Assembly (NCBI GenBank): GCA_026745465.1
Contig: JACYXH010000826.1
Location: 853,501-917,500 of the forward strand
Length of the DNA stretch: 64,000 nt
From: Lota lota
Lineage: Eukaryota > Chordata > Actinopteri > Gadiformes > Lotidae
Direction: 5' to 3'
Part shown: positions 23,794 through 34,014 of the stretch, piece by piece
Layout: each line of letters opens with the position of its first letter
How positions within the stretch are numbered: the first letter of the stretch is position 1
Notes under the pieces: model-generated
Databases searched by the model: none
Told to the model about the DNA's origin: nothing
The model's input: the letters and a program-made list of their open reading frames with translations, nothing else
Translations under genes and position numbers: made by a program

Positions 23794-26522
23794 ATCTCTC
23801 TCTACTCCCGCTTTCCCTCTCTCTTTCTCTCTCTCACACTACCTCTCTGACTCTCTCTATATCTCTCTCTCTCTCTCTTCCCTCTCTCCCCGTCACACTC
23901 TTTGCATTGCAGGCTCTCAGTGACTTCTGCACTGACCCGAACATGTTTGTGCTCAACTCCACTCACTTCAACTCTGGTACCAGCTCAGGTATGGCTCCAA
24001 AACAATGCTTTCATTCTAACCCTATGCCATGTGAGTAGCGGCCTTCTTCGCTGTTGATCATTATTTGACCTAATTCTACTGTATACATTTTTTTCTGCAT
24101 TGGCAATTCAGACGTGCTGGATTACTACCTGACCTGCAGCAGGCGCATGAACACTCCCTTCCAGCAGGTACTAACTATGGCCTAATTGGTCTAGTTTACA
24201 GAACGTCTACACACAAATATGAGTATGAAAAGTGAACTGCTTTTCTTTTGCTCCTCTAATTTAATTGACAACTAGACCATAACAAACAAGGGCACAGATA
24301 CTGCTGTTGGTCTAGAATACATAACTTATTAACTACAGGGAAAGAATATAAGCCTCCTGCTGTTTAATTAAACTTCCATGTCGACTACATAACTACATAA
24401 CAAATTAGTTTCCTTCATATATTGACTTATAATAAACAAATAAAGGCACATAAAGGTCAGAACCTCAAATGTAACTCATTGATCTGTGTTTAGCCTCTGA
24501 CCCAGTCTCAGAGGGCACTGTCCAACATCCATACACACCTCTCCAGTCTGGACCGGAATGCTCTGCCACTGTTCCCCAAGGCGGAGGTACGTTGTCATGA
24601 GCTCCATTGCTGCACGAGACACAACATGGCTGCCTGAATCAGGAGGGGCATTGTAAAAAATCTATATTTTGTTGTATTTTAGAAATCTCTCAGGGAGGTC
24701 CAGCAGATCCTCAACTCCACAGAGGGGAACTTCCATCAGCTGGTAGCCCTCCTCAACTGCCGGGGGCTCAATAAGGTACTTCTCAGCTCTCCGTCATTCA
24801 TGGGAACTGATGATATTGGACGAAACCGATATTGATTGAGGATGACTATAAACAATGCATCACCAAACTCCAGTCTATGTTGCAATATTTCATGTAATTG
24901 TCTCCTCTCTCTTTCCCTTTCCCTTTCTCTCTCATCCGTCTCTCCTCGGTTCAGGACTACATTGACTCCCTGAAGGGCCTGTGTTATGATGGGATGGAGG
25001 GACTGCTCTACCTCTCCCTCTACTCGTTCCTCTCTGCTCTGGCATTCACCGCCATCCTCTGCTCCCTCCCCGGGGCCTGGCGCAGCTTCCCCAGGTGACA
25101 CGGGAACCTCTTGTATAACGTGGGAGGTGGTGCACATCACCATGTGGGCAGAAAGTGTTTAGGGGTGTTTTGGATTGAGTTAGGCAATTGTAAACGTTTA
25201 AGGTTTCTATGGCTTTGTTTGTTTAATGAGGACTAGGATATGTTACCGGTTTTCTCTTTAGAATCACGGGTTTCGCCTTACTGCGGCGAAACCAGGTATT
25301 TACTGATCTGGGAGTTGTTGAAAAGAAAATCCCAAACAGAACCAGTGAGCAAAGCTGTTGCCAAGAGGTTGGGTCTTAAAGTATACACATATGGCAAGGC
25401 ATACAACTTAGGAATTCAATGATTTCTGTCATTGCAATAGTTAGAGTTAATTATAATAGTAGTTGTAATAGTTATTATAATAGATATAATAATACTAATG
25501 ACTGTAATGTACTTTGTCAGCAAAAAGGTGTATCCATAATTATCATGATATTGAGGGATGTGTGTCAAGATTCCTGTTGCAATGTTCTTCCCCAAAGAAT
25601 ATCAATGACACCCTTTAGCATTTTGTATTCAGGATGCACATCATCATAAGGACATCAGTGCTCTTGCCCTGACACTGAACTTTGTACTCTCTCTCTCACA
25701 CATTCTCTCACACTCTCTCACACTCTCTCTCTCACACTCTCACTCTCTCACACTCTCACTCTCTCACACTCTCACACTCTCTCTCCCTCTCCCTCCCTCT
25801 CTCTCCCTCTCTCCCTCCCTCCCCCTGGATGGCGACAGTGATTCTGAAGACTACGAGGACTCCGACAGCGAGAGTGAGGACCCCTTCACATCCCATCAGG
25901 CACGTAGACAGACGGCCGCGGGGTCTCAGCGAGGGGCCCTGCCCCCCTTCTATAATTACCCAGGGGCCAGCTGGACACCCCCCTTTTCTAGCGCACCGCC
26001 CCTCCCGTGAGTAACGCAGACACGCAGACACACAGACAGACAGACAGACTGGCCCTAGGTTCCACAGGAGCAGCAGCAGAAGGAATAGGGAGTTAATCAT
26101 TAGAAACCATGATTAAATCATCTGTGTATTTATCTCACCTGGTGGAGGGGTGTTTGATGAGTAAGCTGATCATGCCATATCATATCCCTGAGATTTGTAT
26201 AGAGAGCAAAACCCAGAGAGCAGGTGCAAGTAAACAGAAGCAATACACAAAGTATTACCAAAGTATGAATTTGTGTTATTCTATACTTCATCCACCAGTG
26301 AGCTTAGCAGTCACACATGTTTAAAAAGTGACACATAGCACATTAGTAGTAGCGCATAGAAATCAGGTTATATACTTCGAGACTTCACTTCACATTTCAT
26401 TCATGGTAGCATAAGATAAGGCTAACAGATAAGTTAGTCACAGTACATTACAACTAGGGTTACACACAGACACAGACACACAGACACACAGACACACAGA
26501 CACACAGACACACAGACACACA

Positions 26523-26583
<61 letters not shown>

Positions 26584-28566
26584 AGTGTCTCCATACAGAC
26601 ATATGAAGTGAATAGTCTTAAAGTCCACGACAAGTTTGCCAGGCTAACCACACACCATACAGACAGACACACAGACAGGTCAACGTGGACAGCAGTGTAG
26701 GCAGAGAAACAGACGCAAACTCTAGAGGTCTGTCTGTCTGTGTGTCTGTCTTATTTGTCTGTCCAGCGTTTCAGGACAGACAGCAACGTAGGCCCTCCGC
26801 CCAATCATTTCACAGATCTCGGTTGCGTGTCAAATGACCACCTGGCTTCCTGTACTGTAGTAGTAGTACAAGTACTACAGTGAGTATTCATACTACTGCT
26901 ACTGTATAGGGGGGCGGGGTAAGGGGTTGTCATTGGCGATGCTCTGATCGTAAAAACTCCAGCGTCGCAAGGCTCAGGTTGAAATAGGTAACCCCCCCGC
27001 CCCCTCGCTCCATCACGCTCCTCATCGCTCATCTGCATTGTGGCGTTCTTGTTGTCTGATCAAAGCTCTCAAATGTATTCCTTTCTCTTTCTCCCTGGTC
27101 TCTCTCTCTGTCTTTGTCATTGCCACTCTCCCCTTTCTTTTTGTGACTTCTCAAGTCGTTTCTTTGCAATTTTCTTTGCTCTGCCCTTCTGCTTCCCTGA
27201 CTTTGAAGGTCTAGTGAGTAGTAGGATAACCAATGCACCCCATTGAATGACAAAGTGTAGTGGTTTAACCTTTTTTAACATCAGGTACCTATCTTGCCTT
27301 CAGCTTAATTTGTGCAGCTGTGTTAATCCACTCAGCCACAGCAAAGTAATTAATACAATCTAGATATTAACCAAACACTAATGAAAAGTCAAGTATCCTC
27401 TCATGAAGTATCTCTGGATGGCTCTTCTTAGCATGGACTAAGAAAACACTCCACGTAAAAAAAACAATTCTGCTAAACGGAGCTGGTAAATAATGTTATC
27501 ATTACATACATCTAAATTCAGATTTTACACACACACCTTTTATACCTATCTCACTTCATGCAGGAGTTGACTGCAAACGTGGGCACCAGTTCTTGAGCCA
27601 CGTAACAGCCAAGCCTGCTCATTCATACTGACACCACTTTTATTGATATACTGTATGATTTCACACACCATTTCTCTAATCACTCTCTCTGCCTCTCTCT
27701 TGTACCATCCTCGGCTCCCTCTGGCCTGTTCCCTCTGTCTTTCCTCCACGCATCACATCCCCCCCCCTACTCTTTCCTGTGCACTCTACCTTCCTCCCCC
27801 CTCTTCTGGTCCTTATCTCTCTGTCTCTATACAGGACTCCAAACGTTTCCTCCAATGGCAACCCTGGCTATGAGAGCCTGCCGTTGACTGACAGGCAGTC
27901 CCCACCCCCCTCTGTGAGTTCCTCTGTACTTGTGACATCTTCATTCTCTGTGCCATTTCTCCATTGCCCTGATTGTGAACCCTCGCACCCATGTGGATCA
28001 ATGAATCACAACCTGCCATTGCAGGGCCGTGTTGAATGGCCTCGGCTGTAAAAAAAAAAATATAACTATGAATACACTCATTCTTATACTGATATTATTA
28101 TAATAATAATCAATCAATATAAATTATATTCTTCAAATTCGGTTCTTACGTTTAAGACATTATTCAAATTGTAAACGTTTATAAAAAATATAAACATGGA
28201 ACTTTCTCCTGGCACACTCCTTTTCTGACTTTTTGAATAAAATGATCTCAGAAGTTGACCGCCTTACAATTTATTATTAGCTTCTTTTTTTTTTAAAGCT
28301 TCCTTCATCTAACTTGTAATTAAATTAACATTTATCAAGGCTTCTCCGAATCCCTTACGGACGTTTGCACTTAGCATGGATAGCATACCATAGTCCGAAC
28401 ACCAATACCACTTATAATATTGCTGAACATTGTTGAATGTTCATGTTTTCTCTCTCTTCTTCTTCTCCCACCTCCACAGTACTCTCCCAGCATGCTGACC
28501 GGTTACGGGGGCAGTAGTCAATCGCACCCCAACTCTACCCATTCGAGGAACCTGTATTCACGCTGA
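15769..28566 (+). CDS. ttyh1: Tweety-family protein, most likely TTYH1
   Basis: Fourteen coding exons join in frame to 589 aa: 15769-15903, 17595-17824, 19647-19758, 20744-21075, 21879-21974, 22142-22214, 23913-23988, 24112-24167, 24494-24586, 24683-24775, 24955-25094, 25839-26006, 27835-27913 and 28480-28566. The product is a five-helix membrane protein of the Tweety family, proposed as volume- or calcium-activated anion channels and strong in neural cells. TM1 is about residues 46-70. TM2 ends in the family signature VGFYGNSEANDG. TM3 starts RWLSYVLLLLLDL, TM4 ends LSWGSLGLE, and TM5 is YLSLYSFLSALAFTAILCS. Family motifs NSTEGNFHQLVALL and FCTDP are present. The C-tail has an acidic stretch and PPPSYSP. 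TTYH1 is chosen over TTYH2/3 by its neighbour leng9 and by an alternative C-terminus. Exon 4 encodes an extra proline-rich loop of about 30 residues. Confidence 0.9.
16560..17035. repeat. (GA)n microsatellite and purine-rich tract in ttyh1 intron
   Basis: A pure GA run at about 16591-16630 is followed by some 400 bases dominated by GA, GGA and GAAA on the plus strand. Long polypurine strands of this kind can form triplex DNA. The serine/leucine-rich open frames on the opposite strand are artefacts of this composition. Confidence 0.9.
17555..17594 (+). repeat. (TC)n run forming the ttyh1 exon 2 polypyrimidine tract
   Basis: About 18 TC units end directly in the CAG acceptor of ttyh1 exon 2 (exon from 17595). 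The microsatellite is therefore the polypyrimidine tract itself. A second simple repeat, (AAG)n, lies directly after the exon's donor at 17825-17842. Confidence 0.9.
17950..18022 (+). repeat. (CAT/CAC)n trinucleotide-rich stretch
   Basis: Imperfect run of CATCAT, CATCAC and CATCGTC units in ttyh1 intron 2. It is simple-sequence DNA with no evidence of coding. Confidence 0.8.
18160..18200 (+). repeat. GT and poly-G microsatellite
   Basis: A GT run passes into a run of about 11 G and back to GT, in ttyh1 intron 2. Typical fish simple repeat. Confidence 0.85.
19186..19217 (+). repeat. (CA)n microsatellite in ttyh1 intron 2
   Basis: About 14 CA units, followed about 85 bases later by a short poly-G-rich patch near 19300-19316. 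Confidence 0.9.
20180..20690. repeat. Possible unidentified interspersed repeat, AT-rich at one end
   Basis: In ttyh1 intron 3. A moderately GC-rich half (20190-20420) gives way abruptly to an A-rich half (20520-20690) ending in runs of short A tracts. The texture differs from flanking intron and resembles a dispersed repeat, but I cannot name a family and saw no clear terminal repeats. Confidence 0.25.
21171..21277 (-). repeat. tRNA-derived SINE copy in ttyh1 intron 4
   Basis: On the minus strand it starts at 21277 with GCAGGGCAGGATAGTGCAGTGG, the same head as the copy at 44585, and continues into a degraded B box and the motif ATCCTTGAGCAATA. It is truncated before the usual tail. Confidence 0.65.
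21357..21384. repeat. Perfect 12-bp inverted repeat
   Basis: Arms TGTCTGTCTAGG and CCTAGACAGACA are exact reverse complements separated by four bases (AGGA). It lies about 80 bases past the SINE in ttyh1 intron 4. No known motif is recognised. Confidence 0.8.
21841..22025 (+). repeat. Microsatellites on both sides of ttyh1 exon 5
   Basis: A GT run (about 21845-21869) ends ten bases before the exon 5 acceptor at 21878. A CA run (about 21990-22023) follows shortly after its donor. The exon (21879-21974) is thus bracketed by complementary simple repeats that could pair in the transcript. Confidence 0.85.
22454..22487 (+). repeat. (GT)n microsatellite
   Basis: About 15 GT units in ttyh1 intron 6, with no other feature nearby. 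Confidence 0.9.
23058..23341 (+). repeat. Cluster of poly-C/CA, GT/poly-G and GT microsatellites
   Basis: Poly-C then CA at 23058-23095, GT then poly-G at 23131-23165, and GT at 23303-23341, all in ttyh1 intron 6. CA and GT tracts in one transcript could base-pair. Open frames such as repeated CVCVCV here are translation artefacts. Confidence 0.9.
23758..23880 (+). repeat. TC-rich tract before ttyh1 exon 7
   Basis: Interrupted CT/TC microsatellite ending about 30 bases before the exon 7 acceptor at 23912. It extends the polypyrimidine tract of that exon. Confidence 0.85.
25684..25828 (+). repeat. TC/CACTCT repeat before ttyh1 exon 12
   Basis: Irregular repeat of CTCTCTCACA and CTCTCCCTCC units ending 10 bases before the exon 12 acceptor at 25838. 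It supplies the pyrimidine tract of the exon whose alternative donor is discussed for the C-terminus. Confidence 0.9.
25900..27873 (+). other. ttyh1: Possible alternative ttyh1 splice giving a short C-terminus
   Basis: Exon 13 begins at 27835. In the main frame it reads TPNVSSNGNPGYESLPL. In the frame starting with its first base it reads DSKRFLQWQPWL and stops at 27871-27873. Human TTYH1 has an isoform ending ESKRFVQWQSSI (from memory). To enter this frame, exon 12 would have to end after CAT CAG at 25899, using a GC donor (CAG|GCACGT). The result would be a protein of about 511 aa. This is inference from the sequence match; no transcript was examined. Confidence 0.55.
26462..26581 (+). repeat. 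(CAGACA)n / (CA)n compound microsatellite
   Basis: About eight units of an 8-10 base CAGACACA-type repeat pass into about 28 CA units. It lies in ttyh1 intron 12, between the two exons involved in the alternative C-terminus. Confidence 0.95.
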
Positions 28567-29560
28567 TATTCTTTCTGTCGTCATTTGAAAAAAGAAATGT
28601 ATAGGAAAAAAGGTTACATTTTTCATATGGACACTTAACTGAGATGAGAAGACAAAATCAAATCTAAATAAACTGAATGCTAGATGTGATCTCAAGATTT
28701 GTAACGTCTTTACCATTTAAAAAAAACAACCAGTATAATTAAATAGCACTTAAAGTAGACAGGACGAGGGGACTATTCAAAGGCCTTGCAGGGAGCTAAA
28801 ACACAAGATGGGTATGGATGTGCAAAGGTTTAAATCATGTATATTCTGTATTCATCCTGTTCCCTTGTCCATGTGAACTGTGAAAAGTTGTGAAGCAAGC
28901 CAATCTGGTATTGACGTCACTATGTTGTAGTTTTATATTATTAAATGTATCAGGACCACCAATTTATTTTATATAAATATTGTTGTAAAACACTGGCACG
29001 TAGTGTGAATGGATATGCAGTTCCCTAACTCAGTATAACCTTCTTTTTTAACTTTTTAAAGGTGGCTATTCTGTAATTCCCTTGTCCCTGATACTCTGTA
29101 CATTATTAGTGTCTATAATATCTGAATAATCATGAACATTTGCTCTTAAAAAAACGGGGGGGGGGGGGGGGGGGGGGATGGTGTCTTACAATGATTCTGC
29201 TTTGGGAGCTAGGGATGGAGAACTACAACTGCCAATCAGTCTTGAGAGCAGAGGACTACAACCCAATCGCAGTGGGCACACTGCAATATGACACCTGCTA
29301 CTGGCGTTGCAGTAGTCATACCGTAACTAGCAATAACTCATGTACAGCAGTGGGTCTCTGACATCTCTAGATGTTTCCGTGTATATATATATATATATAA
29401 AAGGTATAGTATGTGGGAGATTTCATTCAATTACCCCTCCTTGCCTCCTGCCCTTGTTAACCCTTGAATTAAGTTTGTACCGTATTATCAATGCTCCTTT
29501 TGAATGGCATCCTTTTACACTCAAAAGTCTAATATAAATAAAAAAGAACAATAATAATAT
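28567..29560 (+). other. ttyh1: ttyh1 3' untranslated region with two poly(A) signals
   Basis: Sequence after the TGA at 28564-28566 carries AATAAA at 28667-28672 and again at 29537-29542. A run of about 20 G sits near 29157-29177. The next gene is on the opposite strand, so the two 3' ends converge here. Confidence 0.6.
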
Positions 29561-29742
29561 TAAGCCCTGACTCGTTTTTGTCATACTTAAGATGTGAGAA
29601 CAATGAAATCAACACATTCTCCCAAAACAATCATTTGAATACTTCTTTATACAAAATCTTTAATGTAATATTCACTATTGCAAACTTCTGAGTTGTGTTG
29701 AGACTTTGAAAGTCACATTGGTAACAAAAGATGGTATACCCA

Positions 29743-29748
29743 TTTATT
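29743..29748 (-). terminator. josd2: Candidate josd2 poly(A) signal
   Basis: TTTATT on the plus strand is AATAAA on the minus strand, about 710 bases after the josd2 stop. If used, the josd2 3' untranslated region would end about 200 bases from the distal ttyh1 poly(A) signal, making the pair closely tail-to-tail. Confidence 0.4.
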
Positions 29749-30456
29749 TTGGATTTGCATAGATCTATGAATATGAGACTGTTAATGTAGTATTAGTGCC
29801 TTCACAGTACCTGTATGCAGAGATAAACAAATCACAAGACACCAAGTTCTAACAGGTCTGCGTAGCTTTGCAGTGCATAGAAAGTAGCGTGTGGTGGGAA
29901 TCAGTGCATTACCTACTGCATGTTTGTTGGTTGCTGCTGGGAACATAAATGTCAGGGTCAAGGATGCTAGGTACATTTTCATGTCACTTCTCTTGATATG
30001 CATATTCCCATTGTTCTTAGCAACTCACAGTAGGCTGAATTCGTGCAAAAACAATGTTGATGAAATGATATCTAGTCAAGGATCATAAAAAGGCATACTT
30101 TAACAACACTTTAAAAAAACATGAGTTTGAGTACACCATTTTATAAACGGTACCAAGAAAACACAGAAGCAGAGAAAACAGTCACCCACAAGTTGGAACA
30201 ACAGTCACCATTGCCACTTAACAGTCCATGTTGGAAGCAAGCCTTAACCTTGGCTTCTCTTTGGAGTTTCTACTGTGTGTACATTAGTCTGTGTGTGTGT
30301 GTAATTGTGAACGTGCACAGAAACATATCCATAGTGCACTCCCTGAAGAGTTCTCTGAAGCATGTCCCTACCCCCCCACCCCTCCCAGTCACTGTTGTAA
30401 AGCGACAGTTTTTCCATGCTCGGTATGGGTGGATGTACTGTCCCCCTCAAAAAGAA

Positions 30457-30645
30457 TCAGTTTTGGGGGTTGTCCAGGTTGAGCCACGAGCCGTCCTCTT
30501 CCACCTCCTGCCGGACGACCAGAAGCATCTCCGCCACTTCTGGAGAGAGCTGTTCACTGAGGAACACACTGCGAGGGGAGACACGTGTGCGTGAATGCAG
30601 GGAGAATGGATGAGGAAACACGCACGCACGCACGCACGCACGCCA

Positions 30646-30677
<32 letters not shown>

Positions 30678-32723
30678 GGCAGGCAGGCAGGCAGACAGAC
30701 ACAAACAAATAAGGTAAGACCCATGTGACTGTTTAAAAGATGGACAGATAGATACAATAGATACCTACTATATTCAGAGGGGAAGTTAAGCTGAGTAAAG
30801 TACTCATTATAAAGTATATTCATTTCTATATCTATCGTATGAACTGTCACATGGATATTAGCTCATTTGTTTGTGACTATGGAATGGGATGACTCACTTA
30901 ACAAGTTGCATGAGGCCCATACAGCCACAGTGCAGGCTTCATCAGAAACAGACAACAGTCTCTGTTCCCCGAAAAGGGCTCAAAAAATGTCCCTTGTATT
31001 CCAGTGCCACTCTAGCCAAGTCTTTTTATTTTCCATCGAGTTGGTCTTCACTGTTAGTTCTATTCAGTAAGCATCCCTCACGCTACCCTCTTTTATTTCA
31101 CCATATGCCAATTCTTTCATATAAATGATTTCCCATCAGGGATTAATTTAATTAATCTCATATTATTATAGTGTGTACCCTAAAATGTATTATTTATATA
31201 TAGTTGTATTTATTAGTCATTTTATTATACTGTGAAAATAACAATTCAATAATAATAACACACTTCTGTTGGATTTGTTGGGATCTGATTTTGAACCTTA
31301 AGCGGATGATTGGTATAGATATTGTTAATCAATTAACAACCACTTCCTTATCAGTCAGCGCTACCCACCGTAGTTCTGCCTCTCCTCCAATGCAGACGGG
31401 ATTCTTTAACTTGGAGTCCAGGTTGTAGTATTGCCCATTAACCAGGCACACCGCTAGCCAGTGGCGTCGCCTGAGAGGGAGGGACACTATTCCCAGCGAC
31501 ACCCGGGACGGAACATTCAATATGAAGCCCTGAACTTTAGACAAGCAGAGGCTATGTACCGTCCTATGTAAAAAGAAACCAAAAAAACAAAGAAAGAACA
31601 GATTATTCCCCCAAAATGCAAAGTGGTTGATGTTTAACTTAATATAGAGCTTTGTTAAGTGACATCTAATAGGCTGTTGAATGTCTCACTGCTGTGTTCA
31701 CACACCTGCGCTTGTCCCACCATACTGCTGCTAGTTCTCTGCTCTGCAGCGCTGCCATGATTACGTTGACGTCATAGTTTCCTGTGCCTAACATTGACCG
31801 GTGTGGGTTCACGACACATTGTGGAGCTAGCCTGCATTGGAAGAGAAGTTGCATCATTAAAGGGCAGCAGAAGCATGTTTTCCTGTTTCATCGCAGTGCA
31901 TTACACACAATTCCCATACACCTTGGCAAAATGGTGTGCTGGGGTTTTTAACGGTCCTTCCACATCCCACATTATCTGTGTTTTTTTCTTCTTGATATAT
32001 TCTATTTAGTTACCTTCAGTGGACCAATGTATAAAGGTACATATAGGACCTCAACCAACATAATCAAATTAGATCGTCAGTGAGAAGAGACGGGTCCCGT
32101 TTAATTTCTTCATTCAGTAATTTAATTGAGCCTAAATTACAGAGGATAAAACCTCTGTCTTCGATGTAGTTTGGTTCCCGTCTTGGAGGCATTTTATAAA
32201 ATGGTCTTGAATGTGCCATGTTAAGTTTTACAGAGCAATACAATGACAATGAGATTCAGAGTATTGCTCCCATCATAAAGGTTGTATTTCTAAGTACTAA
32301 GCATTACTACTTAATTACGTTATGTATATCTTTAACTAATTATGCAGTTCTGTGATTAACATCGTACCTTTTTGTTCGACTAAGGCTGTCAGAACAGTCA
32401 CGTTTATTTTACTAACATTAGAAAACTAACTAACATTTAGAAAATCCCACATAAAACCCCATTGGTTGTGTCAAAGCCCTTAAGTCAGTGATTCATTTAA
32501 AAAAGGCTTTGCTTTTGCTGAAGAGATACAGCTCATCTGCGTGGAAGTTCAGTCAACAACAATGACAGGTACACAGTTGGCAAAGTGTAATGCACGCTCA
32601 CCGTTTGCATATGTCGTCCGCAGTTTCCTTGGTGAACACTCGCTCCTGCAGCACGTTGTTGAGTGCATGGATTGCGCATAGCTCCAGTCTCTGCTTTTCA
32701 TGGAAAACCTCTCCTTCGTTCAT
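30457..32723 (-). CDS. josd2: Josephin-domain deubiquitinase 2
   Basis: JOSD2 is a small cysteine protease that removes ubiquitin, made almost wholly of a Josephin domain. Four coding exons join in frame to 184 aa: 32723-32602, 31831-31706, 31563-31369 and 30568-30457. Human JOSD2 has 188 aa. Catalytic residues are visible: Cys16 in [13 protein letters not shown], His117 in RRRHW, and Asn130 in YYNLDSKL. The motif [15 protein letters not shown] and AAVWWDKRR match JOSD2 better than JOSD1, which has LGNGNYDV. The C-terminus reads [16 protein letters not shown]. The start ATG directly precedes [14 protein letters not shown], where the family homology begins. The gene is head-to-head with ube2s, with about 1.3 kb between the two start codons. 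Confidence 0.95.
30619..30704. repeat. (CGCA)n / (GGCA)n microsatellite in last josd2 intron
   Basis: About 17 CGCA units with one interruption, then GGCA and GACA units. It starts 50 bases upstream (in gene orientation) of the last josd2 exon, whose first base is 30568. The same tetranucleotide occurs next to exons in leng9. Confidence 0.95.
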
Positions 32724-33147
32724 ACTATATATTTTGAATACAAATATACAGAAAGTATGCGGATATCGACCAGCTATTCCAACTTAGCCGTGTAGCTTTT
32801 TTAATACAATTTAATTGCTTTGGATAATGCTGGCTAACTAGCACAGTTAAACTTCTTAGCTATCCCTTACCCTGCTGTAATATAACGTAAAGCCTGAACA
32901 ACAAAACTGGAAGTAAAGAATTCATAAAGAATAATTCACATAGAACACAGATCAATAACAATTTATCATACAACTAGAGAGAGATATAAAAACCTGCAGA
33001 CATTAGAACTCCCCGTTTAAGAGATGCTGGAATATGACAGCTTGGTCGGGAAACCGGAAGCTGAGTTGTTATTGTTGTTGCGCAGCTGTCATACCCTGTG
33101 GCCACGCCCCTACACTGAAAACACGCACTGATATTTTCTTTTGCAAT

Positions 33148-33256
<109 letters not shown>

Positions 33257-33751
33257 AATATATTCCGATGGCACACTGCCATCAATGTCAACCAGCATCT
33301 ATTTGAAAATTGCCTCCGATTAAATGGATATTGTCTTGAAGCGCCTTCTAGTGGGGAATATTTATTATTGCTGCACACATGTAAAAAATAATAATTATAA
33401 CGTTATCATGTTACTATTTATACTTGGTAACACTCTTTCTTGCATTTCAAACTGATTGGGGGCCTGATATGAATATTCTAAACAATCCCGTTCCAAGTTG
33501 TTTTGTCACTTCTTTGGTCAGCTTCAAAGTATGCTAGCATTCTCAGATCTACTTATAAATTCATGTTTGCTTTTTTAAATAAAAAATTCGGATTGTCAGT
33601 ATTTTTACATTAGATTAAGCAGTAATGTCAATGAAAAAATCATTACGTTTGTGTTTTAAGAAAACATAAAAGGTGGGTGAGAGTTTTTCAAACGCTCCTA
33701 TGGCTAGTGAGGTTCGATGATATTGTCGACTCTGTATGGTTGATAAAGCTG

Positions 33752-33832
33752 CCAATCAAATTTAAACAACGATCTCAGATATACGATTGGGCAGATGGTC
33801 CTCGCGTATCACGTTAATGCGAAGCCCATTGG
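33752..33832 (+). promoter_or_regulatory. ube2s: Three CCAAT boxes upstream of ube2s
   Basis: CCAAT at 33752-33756, and inverted copies ATTGG at 33786-33790 and 33828-33832. They lie about 34 and 42 bases apart and 180-260 bases before the ube2s ATG. Regularly spaced NF-Y sites of this kind are typical of G2/M genes. ube2s encodes the chain-elongating E2 of the anaphase-promoting complex, so the arrangement fits its expected mitotic expression. Confidence 0.6.
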
Positions 33833-34014
33833 TCAAGGGGAGTAGGTTAAATTGAGAATCTTATTTTTGTTCCTGTGTCAACGAAAAGAAGAAAAGAGCA
33901 GTTGCTAACCTTGCTAATAATCGGCAAAGGGCTTTCAAACGTTTACATACAATTACATTTTACAGTGACAACTGAAAGAAACCCAGTCAACCAGATCAAA
34001 CATTTTGCGAAAAA

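Noticed and set aside
27835-27913. Treating the second frame of ttyh1 exon 13 as a frameshift error
   Set aside because: The main frame joins both neighbours in phase and matches the TTYH2/3 tail, so the exon is intact; the second frame is better explained by alternative splicing.
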